From positions 62,001-126,000 of the forward strand of contig NZ_VOSM01000011.1 of the NCBI RefSeq assembly GCF_007997015.1: DNA of 64,000 bases. The letters are read 5' to 3'. Below the pieces are notes generated by a model. It was not told where the DNA came from and searched no databases. It saw nothing but the letters and a program-made list of their open reading frames with translations. Origin of the DNA: Lujinxingia vulgaris (GTDB lineage: Bacteria; Myxococcota_A; Bradymonadia; Bradymonadales; Bradymonadaceae). Below, one piece after another: positions 9,470 through 17,287 of the stretch. A program made the translations under genes and the position numbers. How positions within the stretch are numbered: the stretch's first letter is position 1; each line of letters begins with the position of its first letter.

Positions 9470-10747
9470 GTGAGCGACCAGAAGTTGTCGTCGAAGTTGC
9501 AAGACGAACAGGCAGAGACGGCAGACGAGGAGCGCGCAGAGGGGCTGTCCTTTAAGCTGGGCGGACGCATTCGCGCGCCGCGCTCCAGCGGCCTCGATCT
9601 CCCCACGTACCAGCCCGAAGATGATGAGGCGGTCGCCGCGGTGGCCAAGCGTTTTCGCAGCGGCGCCGCTCTGCGCGGCGCGGCGCTCAAAGACGCGCCC
9701 ACCCTCGACAGCGACGAGGCCTCGGCCGATGTCGACGCCGGTTTTCTGCTCGACGCGCTCGAAGCAAGCGCCGAGCCGGTGACCCTGGCGCCGCTCGAAG
9801 ATCTCGGTGAAGTCTCGATCACGGGACGCGATCCAGGTCAGACCAGCGATAACCTGCCGATGGTCGATGTGGAGCCGCTCGAAGAGAGCCGGCGTCCGGT
9901 GGTCTGCCCCTCCTGCCATGCGGAAAACCCGGCCTCGATGAAGTTCTGCGTGGAGTGCGGCGGCGCGCTGGCCGCGCCCCAGAAGCCCGGTACCCATAAG
10001 GTGAGCCTGCGCGGCCGCGGCGCCGGAGCCCCGGCCCTGGTGGAGAAGCGTCGCGAGGCCCCGCCGGCCTCCGAGGCCGCCCACCAGAAGAACCCCTGGC
10101 CGATCCAGCTCATCTCGATCAATGAAGACGGCAGTGACGGCAGCGCCATCGCCCTGGAGTTCTTAGAGACGGCGGTGGGGCGAGAGGGCGATCAGCGTTT
10201 TCCGACCGACGCGTTCTTGAGCCCGCGTCATGCGCGCTTTCACGTGGTCGATGGCAAGCTCTTCATCGAAGATCTCTACAGCCTCAACGGCACCTTCATC
10301 AAACTTCGCGATGAGACCAAACTCACCGCCGGCGACACGATCTTGATGGGGCGGCAGGTGCTGCGTTTTGAGCGCTTTGAGCAGTCGATCACCCCCAAGA
10401 CCAAGAGCAGCGACGGCACCCGCTACATGGGCAGCCCCGCTCCCGGGGGCACCTTCAAGATCCTGCAGATAGGCATCGGCGGTGTGATTCAGAACGTGTA
10501 CTGCCTTCCCGAAGCCGGCGCGGTGCTGGGGCGAGAGAAGGGCGATATTGTGTTCCCCCACGATAAGTTCATGAGCGGTCGTCACGCCCAGATCTACGCC
10601 GGGGAGGATAACCACTGCTACCTGGTCGATCTGAACTCGTCGAACGGCACCTGGATCAAGATCTGGGAGAAGACGCGCCTGCGTCATCGCGACTACATCT
10701 TTATGGGTCAGCAGCTCTTCCGCGTGCATCAGGAGCAGCAGAGCTGA
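9470..10747 (+). CDS. Zinc-ribbon, double-FHA-domain protein
   Basis: 425 aa. The GTG at 9470 follows a strong SD (GGAGG, 6 nt upstream); the frame is open upstream but that part is not protein-like. The first 170 residues are acidic and low-complexity. A zinc ribbon follows (CPSCHAENPASMKFCVECGG, two CxxC pairs). Two FHA domains follow, with the usual conserved pieces: VGREG, SPRHARF and LNGTFIK in the first, and LGREKGDIVF, SGRHAQI and SSNGTWIK in the second. FHA domains bind phosphothreonine, so the likely role is reading out Ser/Thr kinase signalling (kinases lie at 17288 and 44210). Partners are not known. Confidence 0.88.
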   Translation: MSDQKLSSKLQDEQAETADEERAEGLSFKLGGRIRAPRSSGLDLPTYQPEDDEAVAAVAKRFRSGAALRGAALKDAPTLDSDEASADVDAGFLLDALEASAEPVTLAPLEDLGEVSITGRDPGQTSDNLPMVDVEPLEESRRPVVCPSCHAENPASMKFCVECGGALAAPQKPGTHKVSLRGRGAGAPALVEKRREAPPASEAAHQKNPWPIQLISINEDGSDGSAIALEFLETAVGREGDQRFPTDAFLSPRHARFHVVDGKLFIEDLYSLNGTFIKLRDETKLTAGDTILMGRQVLRFERFEQSITPKTKSSDGTRYMGSPAPGGTFKILQIGIGGVIQNVYCLPEAGAVLGREKGDIVFPHDKFMSGRHAQIYAGEDNHCYLVDLNSSNGTWIKIWEKTRLRHRDYIFMGQQLFRVHQEQQS

Positions 10748-10810
10748 TGTCGCCGGCTGGAGCGCTCCTATCGGGCGCTCTCCAGGGACTTTGAGATTTT
10801 GAGATGGTGA

Positions 10811-10840
10811 AGACGCCTCCCTTTTCGGGGAGGCGTTTTT
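10811..10840 (+). terminator. Rho-independent terminator of the FHA gene
   Basis: A hairpin ACGCCTCCC-TTTTC-GGGGAGGCGT followed by TTTTT lies about 65 nt after the stop codon. Confidence 0.85.
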
Positions 10841-11027
10841 CGTTGGAGCGCGCGTTTGCCCGTGTGTTCATCCTTAAGGGGTATCGCCGGTTGACATCGG
10901 GGGGGGGCTCGTGGCAGATCAACGCCGGTGTTGATAACTTGCCGTGGGAATTAAGGATTTTGCAGTTCGTAACGGGGCTGCGTGTTCTTTTTTACGCCCG
11001 CTGAACTGCATTCGGACGAGTAGTAGA

Positions 11028-11315
11028 ATGACGAAGTCAGAACTCATTGAGATGGTCTCGCAACGCATCGATCTTCCCAAAAACCACGCTGAAGAGATCG
11101 TCAACGCGGTCTTTGACGCGATGAGCGACGCGCTGATGGACGACGAGCGCATTGAGGTACGCGGGTTTGGGAGCTTCTCGATCCGCAACTACCGCGCGCG
11201 CAAAGGGCGCAACCCGCGCACCGGCGATGAGGTGCAGGTGGCGGCCAAGAAGTCGGTGCACTTCAAGGTGGGCAAAGAGCTGCGCGAGCGCGTCGATACG
11301 CTTGAAGGCGCCTGA
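11028..11315 (+). CDS. ihfB: DNA-binding protein of the HU/IHF family, closest to IHF-beta
   Basis: 95 aa. The start MTKSELIEMVSQRIDL, the arm GFGSFSIRNYRARKGRNPRT and HFKVGKELRERV match IHF-beta more closely than HU (for example IEVRGFGSFS). The protein bends DNA and assists recombination and transcription. The ATG at 11028 was chosen because upstream in-frame residues do not fit the family. A TTGACA (10891) and a TTGATA (10931) lie upstream without a good -10. It ends before a shared bidirectional terminator. Confidence 0.9.
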   Translation: MTKSELIEMVSQRIDLPKNHAEEIVNAVFDAMSDALMDDERIEVRGFGSFSIRNYRARKGRNPRTGDEVQVAAKKSVHFKVGKELRERVDTLEGA

Positions 11316-11344
11316 GCCCGACCGATCATTGTAAGGGGGAGACG

Positions 11345-11380
11345 AAAAAAGCCGGCGCTCTTAGAGAGCGGCCGGCTTTT
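11345..11380. terminator. Bidirectional terminator, ihfB / queE
   Basis: The stem GCCGGCGCTCT / AGAGCGGCCGGC has an A-run on its left and a T-run on its right. It can therefore end ihfB (plus) and queE (minus), which converge here. Confidence 0.85.
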
Positions 11381-11415
11381 GTGCGTCTTCTGTGCGGGGC
11401 GCCGGGGGCCCGGCG

Positions 11416-12117
11416 TTATTCGACGTCGAGGAACTTGTGGATCTGCAGGCCCAGGCGGATCGACTTGCCGCTCTCCAAAATCCAGTTGGCCAGCTCGTGG
11501 CCGGAGAGCTCTCCGTGGACTGGCGAGAAGATGATCTGGGCGCGATCGAGGAGCTGATGCTCCTCAATGGTGGCGATGGCCCAGTCGAAGTCTTCGCGGT
11601 TGAGCAGCACGAACTTCACCTCATCGGTGGGCTTGAGGTGTTCGATGTTGGCAAAGAGGTTTTTGTCGACCTCGCCACTGCCCGGCGCCTTGAGATCCAT
11701 GATGATGTGCACGCGCTCGTCGATGGGGGCGATGTCGAGCGAGCCGGAGGTCTCAATGAGGACGGTGTAGCCCAGGTCGCACAGCCGGCTCATCAGGGTG
11801 TGCACCGGGCGCTGGAGCAGGGGCTCGCCACCGGTGATCTCGACGACTTTGCAGCCGATCGCATCGAGGCGGCTGATGATGTCGTCGATCTCGGTGCGCT
11901 CGCCACCTTTGAAGGAGTAGGTGGTGTCGCACCAGGTGCAGCGCAGGTTGCAGCGCGAGAGGCGCACAAAGGTGCACGGCATGCCGGCGAAGCTGGACTC
12001 ACCCTGGATGCTGAAAAAGATCTCGGTGAGGCGCAGCCAGCTGCGCTCTTCGCGTTCGGGGGTGCCGCGCTCCTGGGCGATGTCGGCGGCGCGCTGGGCG
12101 GGCGTGGTCAGAGACAT
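11416..12117 (-). CDS. queE: 7-carboxy-7-deazaguanine synthase
   Basis: 233 aa radical SAM enzyme of queuosine/7-deazaguanine synthesis. It converts 6-carboxytetrahydropterin to 7-carboxy-7-deazaguanine. The cluster motif CNLRCTWC is present, preceded by EIFFSIQGESSFAG, and EITGGEPLL follows as the SAM-binding motif. The start MSLTTPAQ at 12117 has an AGG about 9 nt upstream; an alternative start at 12144 is possible. No other queuosine genes and no preQ1 riboswitch are seen nearby. Confidence 0.92.
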   Translation of the reverse strand: MSLTTPAQRAADIAQERGTPEREERSWLRLTEIFFSIQGESSFAGMPCTFVRLSRCNLRCTWCDTTYSFKGGERTEIDDIISRLDAIGCKVVEITGGEPLLQRPVHTLMSRLCDLGYTVLIETSGSLDIAPIDERVHIIMDLKAPGSGEVDKNLFANIEHLKPTDEVKFVLLNREDFDWAIATIEEHQLLDRAQIIFSPVHGELSGHELANWILESGKSIRLGLQIHKFLDVE

Positions 12118-12336
12118 GGGAAAACCTGCAAGGGGGTCGGGCAAGAGGCGGGGGCCTGAGACGCACAGACGCGTGTAGAAGGCGCAGGGCGCAGGCGATC
12201 TTCCCGCCCGAGAGGTTAGCGCTCGTGGCGGGGGCCGGCCTCACGGTGAGGCGGGCTGAGCCTGCCCCCATAGTACAGGGGCAGGCCCGGGCGCAACGCT
12301 ACGCGGTGTTCGAGGGTGGTTGGTGCGGCGAGTCGC

Positions 12337-15300
12337 TTAAGGTGCGGCGAGCTCGCACTGGTTGTTCTGGCAGACCTCGGGGAAGGTGCAGTCCTGGTTG
12401 GAGTTGCACTCGGTGCCGCCCAGGCAGACCCCGCCGATGCAGAGCTCGCCGGGGTCGCATTCGGCGTTGATGCGGCAGGCCTGGGGCGGGGAGGTGTCTT
12501 CGCAGACGCCGAAGTTGCATTCGGTGCCGGCGGCGCAGTCGGAGTCGCGGTTGCATTCGGAGGGCGGGAAGCTGAAGCAGGCGCCGGCGTAGCAGACCTG
12601 GCCGAGCGGGCACTGGCCATCGTCTTCGCAGCCGCCGGGGTTCTGGCAGACGAAGTTGATGCAGCTGGTGGGGGCGGGGCAGTCCGCGTTGGCTTCGCAG
12701 GAGGGCTCGGAGGTGCAGCGGTTGGCCACACAGAGCGCGCCGCTGGAGCAGTCCTCGTTGCTCTGGCAGGCGAAGGGCTGGCAGTAGCCGGCGTCGCAAC
12801 GCTCACTGTCGGCGCAGTCGGCGTCGGCGGCGCAGGTGGTGGCCACGCGGCACAGACCCTCGATGCACTCGGTGCCGGCGGCGCAGTCGGCGGTGACCTG
12901 GCAGCTGCGCACCAGACGGCAGGTGTCACCGATGCAGGTCTGACCCTGGGGGCAGTCGTTGCTTGTGGCGCAGGTGGTCTCGGCGATGCATCGGCCGCTG
13001 AACGCGTCGCAGATTTGGTCTGCGGCGCATTCGCTGTCGCGGCGGCAGGGCGGGGCGGTCTGGCAGGAGCCACGCACGCACTCGCGACCATCCTCACAGT
13101 CGGTGTCTTCGACACATTCAGGCACCGGGTCGACGCACACGCCCTGCTCGCAGGTTTGATTGTCTGCGCACTGGTCGTCGGTGGAGCACTCCGAGACGAT
13201 CGGTCGGCAGTTGCCGCCGCGGCACTCAAAGCCGTCGGGGCAGTCGGTGTCCAGACTGCACTGAGGCGGGTTGGGCACGCACTGGCCGTCGGCGCCGCAG
13301 GCTTGTCCGGGGCCGCAGTCGCCATCGGCGTTGCACTCTACAGCCACACAGCTCTCGTCGATGCATTGCGATCCGGCCGGGCACTGATCGTCGCGCAGGC
13401 ATTCGCGCACCTGCTGGCACTGGTAGTTGAGGCAGCGCTCGGTGGCCGAGCAGTCGCGGTCGCTGGTACACTCGGGACGCGGCGCGCAGATGCCGAACTC
13501 GCAGATCTGGTCGTTTCGGCAGTCGCTGTCACCGCTGCACTCCGGCGGGGGGAGCGGCAGGCAGATGCCGGCCACACAGCTGGTTCCCGGGAAGCACTCG
13601 GCGTCGGACTGGCAGCCGCCGGGATCTTCGCAGACGTTGTTGATGCACTGCAGGTTGGGAAGGGGGCAGTCCGCATCGCTGGTGCAGGCCAGGGGCGGCA
13701 CGCAGCGCTGGGAGAGGCATTGCCAGGAGGGCGGGCATTGATCGTCGCCCTGGCAGCGGGTGGCCACGCAGTTGCCCAGGTCGCAGCGCTCGCCAGTCTC
13801 ACAGTCGCTGTCGGCGCTGCACTCGGGGCGAGGCTGGCAGAAGAAGCCGTTGCAGATGGTGCCGGCCGGGCAGTCGCGGTCGACGGTGCATTCGCGAAGA
13901 TCGACGCAGCGATCATCGAGGCAGGTGAAACCCTCGGCGCAGTCGTTGGAGCTTGTGCACTCAACGGCGGGCTGGCACTGGCGGGTCAGCGACTCGCATT
14001 CTTCGCCCGGGGGGCAGTCCGAATCGCGGCGGCATTGATCCGGCGTGGTGCAGAAGTTGTCTTCGCAGACCTCGCCATCGCGGCAGTCGCCATCGACCTG
14101 GCAGTCGCCCTGGGGCAGGCACTGGCCGCTCTGGCAGAACTCGTCGGCGCGACAGTCGGCGTCGGTGCTGCATTCGTTGGGGTTGGTGCAGGTGCCGTCG
14201 ATGCAGGCTTCGCCGGCGGGGCAGTCGGTGTCGACGACGCAGCCATCGACGGGCACGCAGTCGCCACGCTCGCACACGGTGCCCGGCTCACACGAGATCG
14301 CCTGGCAGGGATCGGTAAACTCACAGCGGAAGTCGATGCACTGCTCGTCGCGGCGGCAGTCGGTGTCGGCGCGGCAGTCACCCACGAAGTAGCAGTCGCC
14401 GCTGAGGCAGATCTCGGCCTGGCCGCAGTCGCTATCCGCCTGGCAGCCCTGGGTGGTCACGCACTGGCCGGCGCGGCAGATCTCGGTGGGCAGGCAGTCC
14501 TGATCGCTCTGGCATTGCGGCCCGCCGAAGCATTGGCCGTCGATGCAGCTCTGACCCAGCCCGCAGTCGAAGTCGTCAAAACACTCCGGGGGGCGCGCCT
14601 GGCAGATATTGTCGACGCAGACCTCGCCAGCGCCGCAGTCGGCGTTGGTGCGGCACTCCAACTCCACCGGCTGGCAGATGCCTTCCTGGCAGGACTGGTT
14701 GTCGGGGCACTCATCGTCGCCCTGGCAGGGGATGAACACACACGAGCCCTCGACGCACTGGCCGCCCGGGCCGCATTGCTCGTCGGTCTGGCATTGGGGG
14801 GCCACGCAGGTGGCGTCCTGGCAGACCTGGCCGAAGGCGCATTCGTCATCGCGAAGGCACTCGCCAGCAAAGACGCAGAACTGGTCGATGCAGTCGAAGT
14901 TCGACGGGCAGTCTTCGTTGATCTGGCACTCGCCATCGATGGGCAGGCACATCTGGTCGAGGCAGATGGCGTTGGGGCCGCAGTCGTCGTCGAACTCGCA
15001 CTCTGGCGGCAGCACCTGGCAGCTGCCATCAAGGCAGACAGCGCTGCCGGGGCAGTCCTGGTCGATGCGGCACTCGGGGGCGGGGACGCAGAGGTTATCC
15101 ACGCATTGTTCGCCGGGCTCGCATTGCTCATCGATGGTGCAGTCGAGCTGCGGAACGACGCATCGGGTATCCACACAGATCTGGCCGTTCTCGCACTGGT
15201 CGTCGCTCTGGCAGCCGGGCTCTTCGACGCACTGGCAGGCATCATCGCAGGTGAAGGTCTGGGGGCAGTCGGCGTCTTCGGCGCACTCACACGTCACCGA

Positions 15301-15738
15301 GCAAAAACCATCGACGCAGAGCTCGCCCTCTTCACAGTCGGCGTTTTCCTGGCACTCGGGCAGGCAGTCGCCGTCGACGCAGCGCTCACCCGGCTGGCAA
15401 TCCTCGGCGCTCTCGCAGACCGGGGCGTCATCAACACAGCTGCCCTCCTGGCAGATCTGGCCCTCGGCGCACTCGGCATCCTCGGTGCACTGGGGAGCCG
15501 GGGCGCAGAAGCCGCCACGGCAGATCGCCTGCTCGGGGCAGTCGGCTTCACTCTCGCAGCGCAGGGGCTCGGAGCAGACCGCGCCCAGACATTGCGAGCC
15601 GGTGGGGCACTCGCTGTCAGCCTCACAGCGATCCATAAGCACGGTGCGGCCGCAGCTGCTGAGCACCAGCGCCCACACTGCGAAGAGGGTGGCGAAGATG
15701 AGCTGGCGAGCGGGCGAACGCATGGAGGGAGCTTTCAT
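12337..15738 (-). CDS. Giant Cys-rich tandem-repeat lipoprotein (47 four-cysteine units)
   Basis: 1133 aa. The signal peptide ends in LVLSSCGR (lipobox LSSC). The rest is almost entirely a tandem repeat: I count 47 units of about 23-27 residues with the spacing C-x5-C-x5-C-x4-C. The first half of each unit is usually acidic (for example CEADSEC, CQTDEQC, CNSNQDC), and a hydrophobic residue precedes the last Cys pair. About 188 cysteines imply dense disulfide bonding outside the cytoplasm, so a long rigid rod on the surface or in the periplasm is likely. Similar but shorter repeats occur in the lipoprotein at 35039 and in the ceramidase-like protein at 37200. No catalytic domain is seen. Function is unknown; adhesion or a structural stalk is speculation. 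Confidence 0.85.
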   Translation of the reverse strand: MKAPSMRSPARQLIFATLFAVWALVLSSCGRTVLMDRCEADSECPTGSQCLGAVCSEPLRCESEADCPEQAICRGGFCAPAPQCTEDAECAEGQICQEGSCVDDAPVCESAEDCQPGERCVDGDCLPECQENADCEEGELCVDGFCSVTCECAEDADCPQTFTCDDACQCVEEPGCQSDDQCENGQICVDTRCVVPQLDCTIDEQCEPGEQCVDNLCVPAPECRIDQDCPGSAVCLDGSCQVLPPECEFDDDCGPNAICLDQMCLPIDGECQINEDCPSNFDCIDQFCVFAGECLRDDECAFGQVCQDATCVAPQCQTDEQCGPGGQCVEGSCVFIPCQGDDECPDNQSCQEGICQPVELECRTNADCGAGEVCVDNICQARPPECFDDFDCGLGQSCIDGQCFGGPQCQSDQDCLPTEICRAGQCVTTQGCQADSDCGQAEICLSGDCYFVGDCRADTDCRRDEQCIDFRCEFTDPCQAISCEPGTVCERGDCVPVDGCVVDTDCPAGEACIDGTCTNPNECSTDADCRADEFCQSGQCLPQGDCQVDGDCRDGEVCEDNFCTTPDQCRRDSDCPPGEECESLTRQCQPAVECTSSNDCAEGFTCLDDRCVDLRECTVDRDCPAGTICNGFFCQPRPECSADSDCETGERCDLGNCVATRCQGDDQCPPSWQCLSQRCVPPLACTSDADCPLPNLQCINNVCEDPGGCQSDAECFPGTSCVAGICLPLPPPECSGDSDCRNDQICEFGICAPRPECTSDRDCSATERCLNYQCQQVRECLRDDQCPAGSQCIDESCVAVECNADGDCGPGQACGADGQCVPNPPQCSLDTDCPDGFECRGGNCRPIVSECSTDDQCADNQTCEQGVCVDPVPECVEDTDCEDGRECVRGSCQTAPPCRRDSECAADQICDAFSGRCIAETTCATSNDCPQGQTCIGDTCRLVRSCQVTADCAAGTECIEGLCRVATTCAADADCADSERCDAGYCQPFACQSNEDCSSGALCVANRCTSEPSCEANADCPAPTSCINFVCQNPGGCEDDGQCPLGQVCYAGACFSFPPSECNRDSDCAAGTECNFGVCEDTSPPQACRINAECDPGELCIGGVCLGGTECNSNQDCTFPEVCQNNQCELAAP

Positions 15739-16078
15739 GACGTATCCAGAAAAAATGCTTTATCGGGGCTCACCGCGAGCCTCCGGCCGGGAGGTCGGAA
15801 TAAAGCGGTGGGGCGCACATGACATAGACTTCGCAGATGTAGCACAGCGACACACACGCGGCAAATTCGCCTGCTGCGGCGCATGGTCGCGGGCGCGGAA
15901 TGGGGATTGCCAGCGTGGCGGCGTTATATTAGACCATTCGCCACGCTGTGCGGCCCTGCGCGAGCGTGTATGCGATGGGGCCGATGATGACTAAAGCGAC
16001 GTGGGTGTGCGGGCCTTATCCGACACCCGGAATTGCCCCGGAGCGGGTGACGTCCACAGACTCAGGTAAGCCTTCGTT
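15739..16078. other. Divergent intergenic region with a perfect 10-bp inverted repeat
   Basis: No gene is seen. CAGCGTGGCG at 15911-15920 and CGCCACGCTG at 15939-15948 form perfect arms around an 18-nt A+T-rich centre containing TATATT. This could be an operator between the giant repeat lipoprotein and the 56-aa gene. Confidence 0.4.
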
Positions 16079-16249
16079 ATGGCGAAAGAAATTACGCAGG
16101 GATTGATCTTCGGCTTTTTGGCGGTGGTGCTTGTGGCCTTTCTGGGCACCCGCGTGGGCTTTGGCTGCACGCATTACGAGCCCAGCGGTGTGGGTGAAGA
16201 AGGCGCGGCGGTCGAGGGCGAAGCCGCCCCGGCTGAAGCGGCCGAATAA
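16079..16249 (+). CDS. Small single-span membrane protein (56 aa)
   Basis: This short frame begins MAKEITQGLIFGFLAVVLVA. One hydrophobic helix (residues about 8-24) is followed by CTHYEPSGVG and an Ala/Glu-rich tail. The ATG at 16079 has an AGG about 13 nt upstream, which is weak. Third codon positions are G/C-rich as in true genes here. No family is recognised. It could be a membrane-anchored small protein; the Cys at position 30 does not sit in a standard lipobox. Confidence 0.5.
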   Translation: MAKEITQGLIFGFLAVVLVAFLGTRVGFGCTHYEPSGVGEEGAAVEGEAAPAEAAE

Positions 16250-16290
16250 GTCGGTCTTGCCGGACTGCCCCCGGGGCTTTTTTGCGCGCT

Positions 16291-16884
16291 TTAGCGCGGG
16301 GCAAGTCCGTTGCCGATCAGGGCGAAGGTCGCCTCGACCAGGCGATCGCGGTCGGGCTCATAGCCCACCGCGTAGGCGGCCTGCACCCCGTCGACCAGCG
16401 ACTTGAGGGCGATAGCCGTGGCGCGCGCGTCGATCTGGCGCAGGTGCCCGTCGGCGATCGCCCGCTCCAGGATCGCGGTGAGGCGATCGATGTAAGCCTC
16501 CTGCAGCTCCAGCAGCATCTGGCGGATCGGCTCATCGCGCAGCGACATCTCTGCGGCGATCAGCATAAAGCGCGGCATTGTGGCGTCGGCGGCGAAGGCT
16601 TCGACGAAGTGGTCGCCCAGGCGCAGGAGCTGCGCCAGAAGATCGCCCTCCTCATCGACAACCTGATCCATAAACGCGGTGGCGCGGTCGAACTCCGCCT
16701 GTACCAGCGCCCGGAAGATCTCGCGCTTGGAGGGGAAGTGAAAATAAACCCCTCCCTTAGAGAGCTTTGCGGCGCGGGCGATGTCGTCCATTTTGGTGGC
16801 GAAGTAGCCCCGCTCCAGAAAGCAGGTGCGGGCGGCCGCCAGGATCTGGTCGGCGCGTTCGTCGGGGCTTTTGTGTTTGGTCAC
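16291..16884 (-). CDS. TetR-family transcriptional regulator
   Basis: 197 aa from a GTG at 16884, where an SD GAGGAG lies 7 nt upstream. An ATG at 16899 (MRSRS) is the alternative but has no SD. The N-terminal helix-turn-helix is typical: ILAAARTCFLERGYFATKM, then DIARAAKLSKGGVYFHF. The rest is a helical ligand domain. The effector and targets are unknown; the neighbours (a Ser/Thr kinase and a small membrane protein) do not say. An inverted repeat of TetR-operator type lies upstream of the acyl-CoA dehydrogenase at 45608, but a link is not shown. Confidence 0.88.
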   Translation of the reverse strand: MTKHKSPDERADQILAAARTCFLERGYFATKMDDIARAAKLSKGGVYFHFPSKREIFRALVQAEFDRATAFMDQVVDEEGDLLAQLLRLGDHFVEAFAADATMPRFMLIAAEMSLRDEPIRQMLLELQEAYIDRLTAILERAIADGHLRQIDARATAIALKSLVDGVQAAYAVGYEPDRDRLVEATFALIGNGLAPR

Positions 16885-17287
16885 GCTCCGGCTCCTCATT
16901 AGGGCACTGCGGCGGGGGCGCCCGGGGTGAGCGCGGCTTTCTTTTATGCGCCGCGAGGCCCCCGGCGCAACCTCCACGTGTGCGAAAACCATGGTGAGGT
17001 CATCGGCCAGGTGCAGGCGTAAACCCGGCTGGCTTGAGCCGGAAAGTCTGTGTTAAGCTTCGGCGGTCAAAACGACGCGATCCTCACATCCGATGCCAGC
17101 CCGGGGCGAGTCTTGCCTCTGTCGGTCAGGCGCAACGTTTCACCCGAAGAGATGTCAGTGAGTCAGCGGACCGAGACGACGACCGATTCTGCCGATTCCC
17201 GGGGTCATGACGTCGACCATCAAGCGTGTTTGTACCCGGCCGGCTGTGCCGGTGAGCGATTCGATCTTGAGCGCGTAGGCAACATCT
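16885..17287. other. Divergent intergenic region, tetR / Ser/Thr kinase
   Basis: No gene and no clear operator or promoter were seen. It contains one GTGAGCG half-site at 16927, like the arm of the inverted repeat upstream of 45608, but without a partner arm. Confidence 0.3.

Noticed and set aside
12118..12336. preQ1 riboswitch before queE
   Set aside because: Nothing resembling the short pseudoknot motif was seen; the space is G+C-rich with no A-rich tail.
12337..15738. Possible CRISPR or non-coding repeat array
   Set aside because: The repetition is at the protein level and imperfect in DNA; there are no identical repeats with unique spacers.
12316..15822. An open frame of 1168 codons on the plus strand opposite the Cys-repeat lipoprotein
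   Set aside because: It mirrors the repeat on the other strand and encodes low-complexity Ala/Val/Gly-rich sequence without a signal or domain. The minus frame has a lipoprotein signal and ordered Cys spacing.
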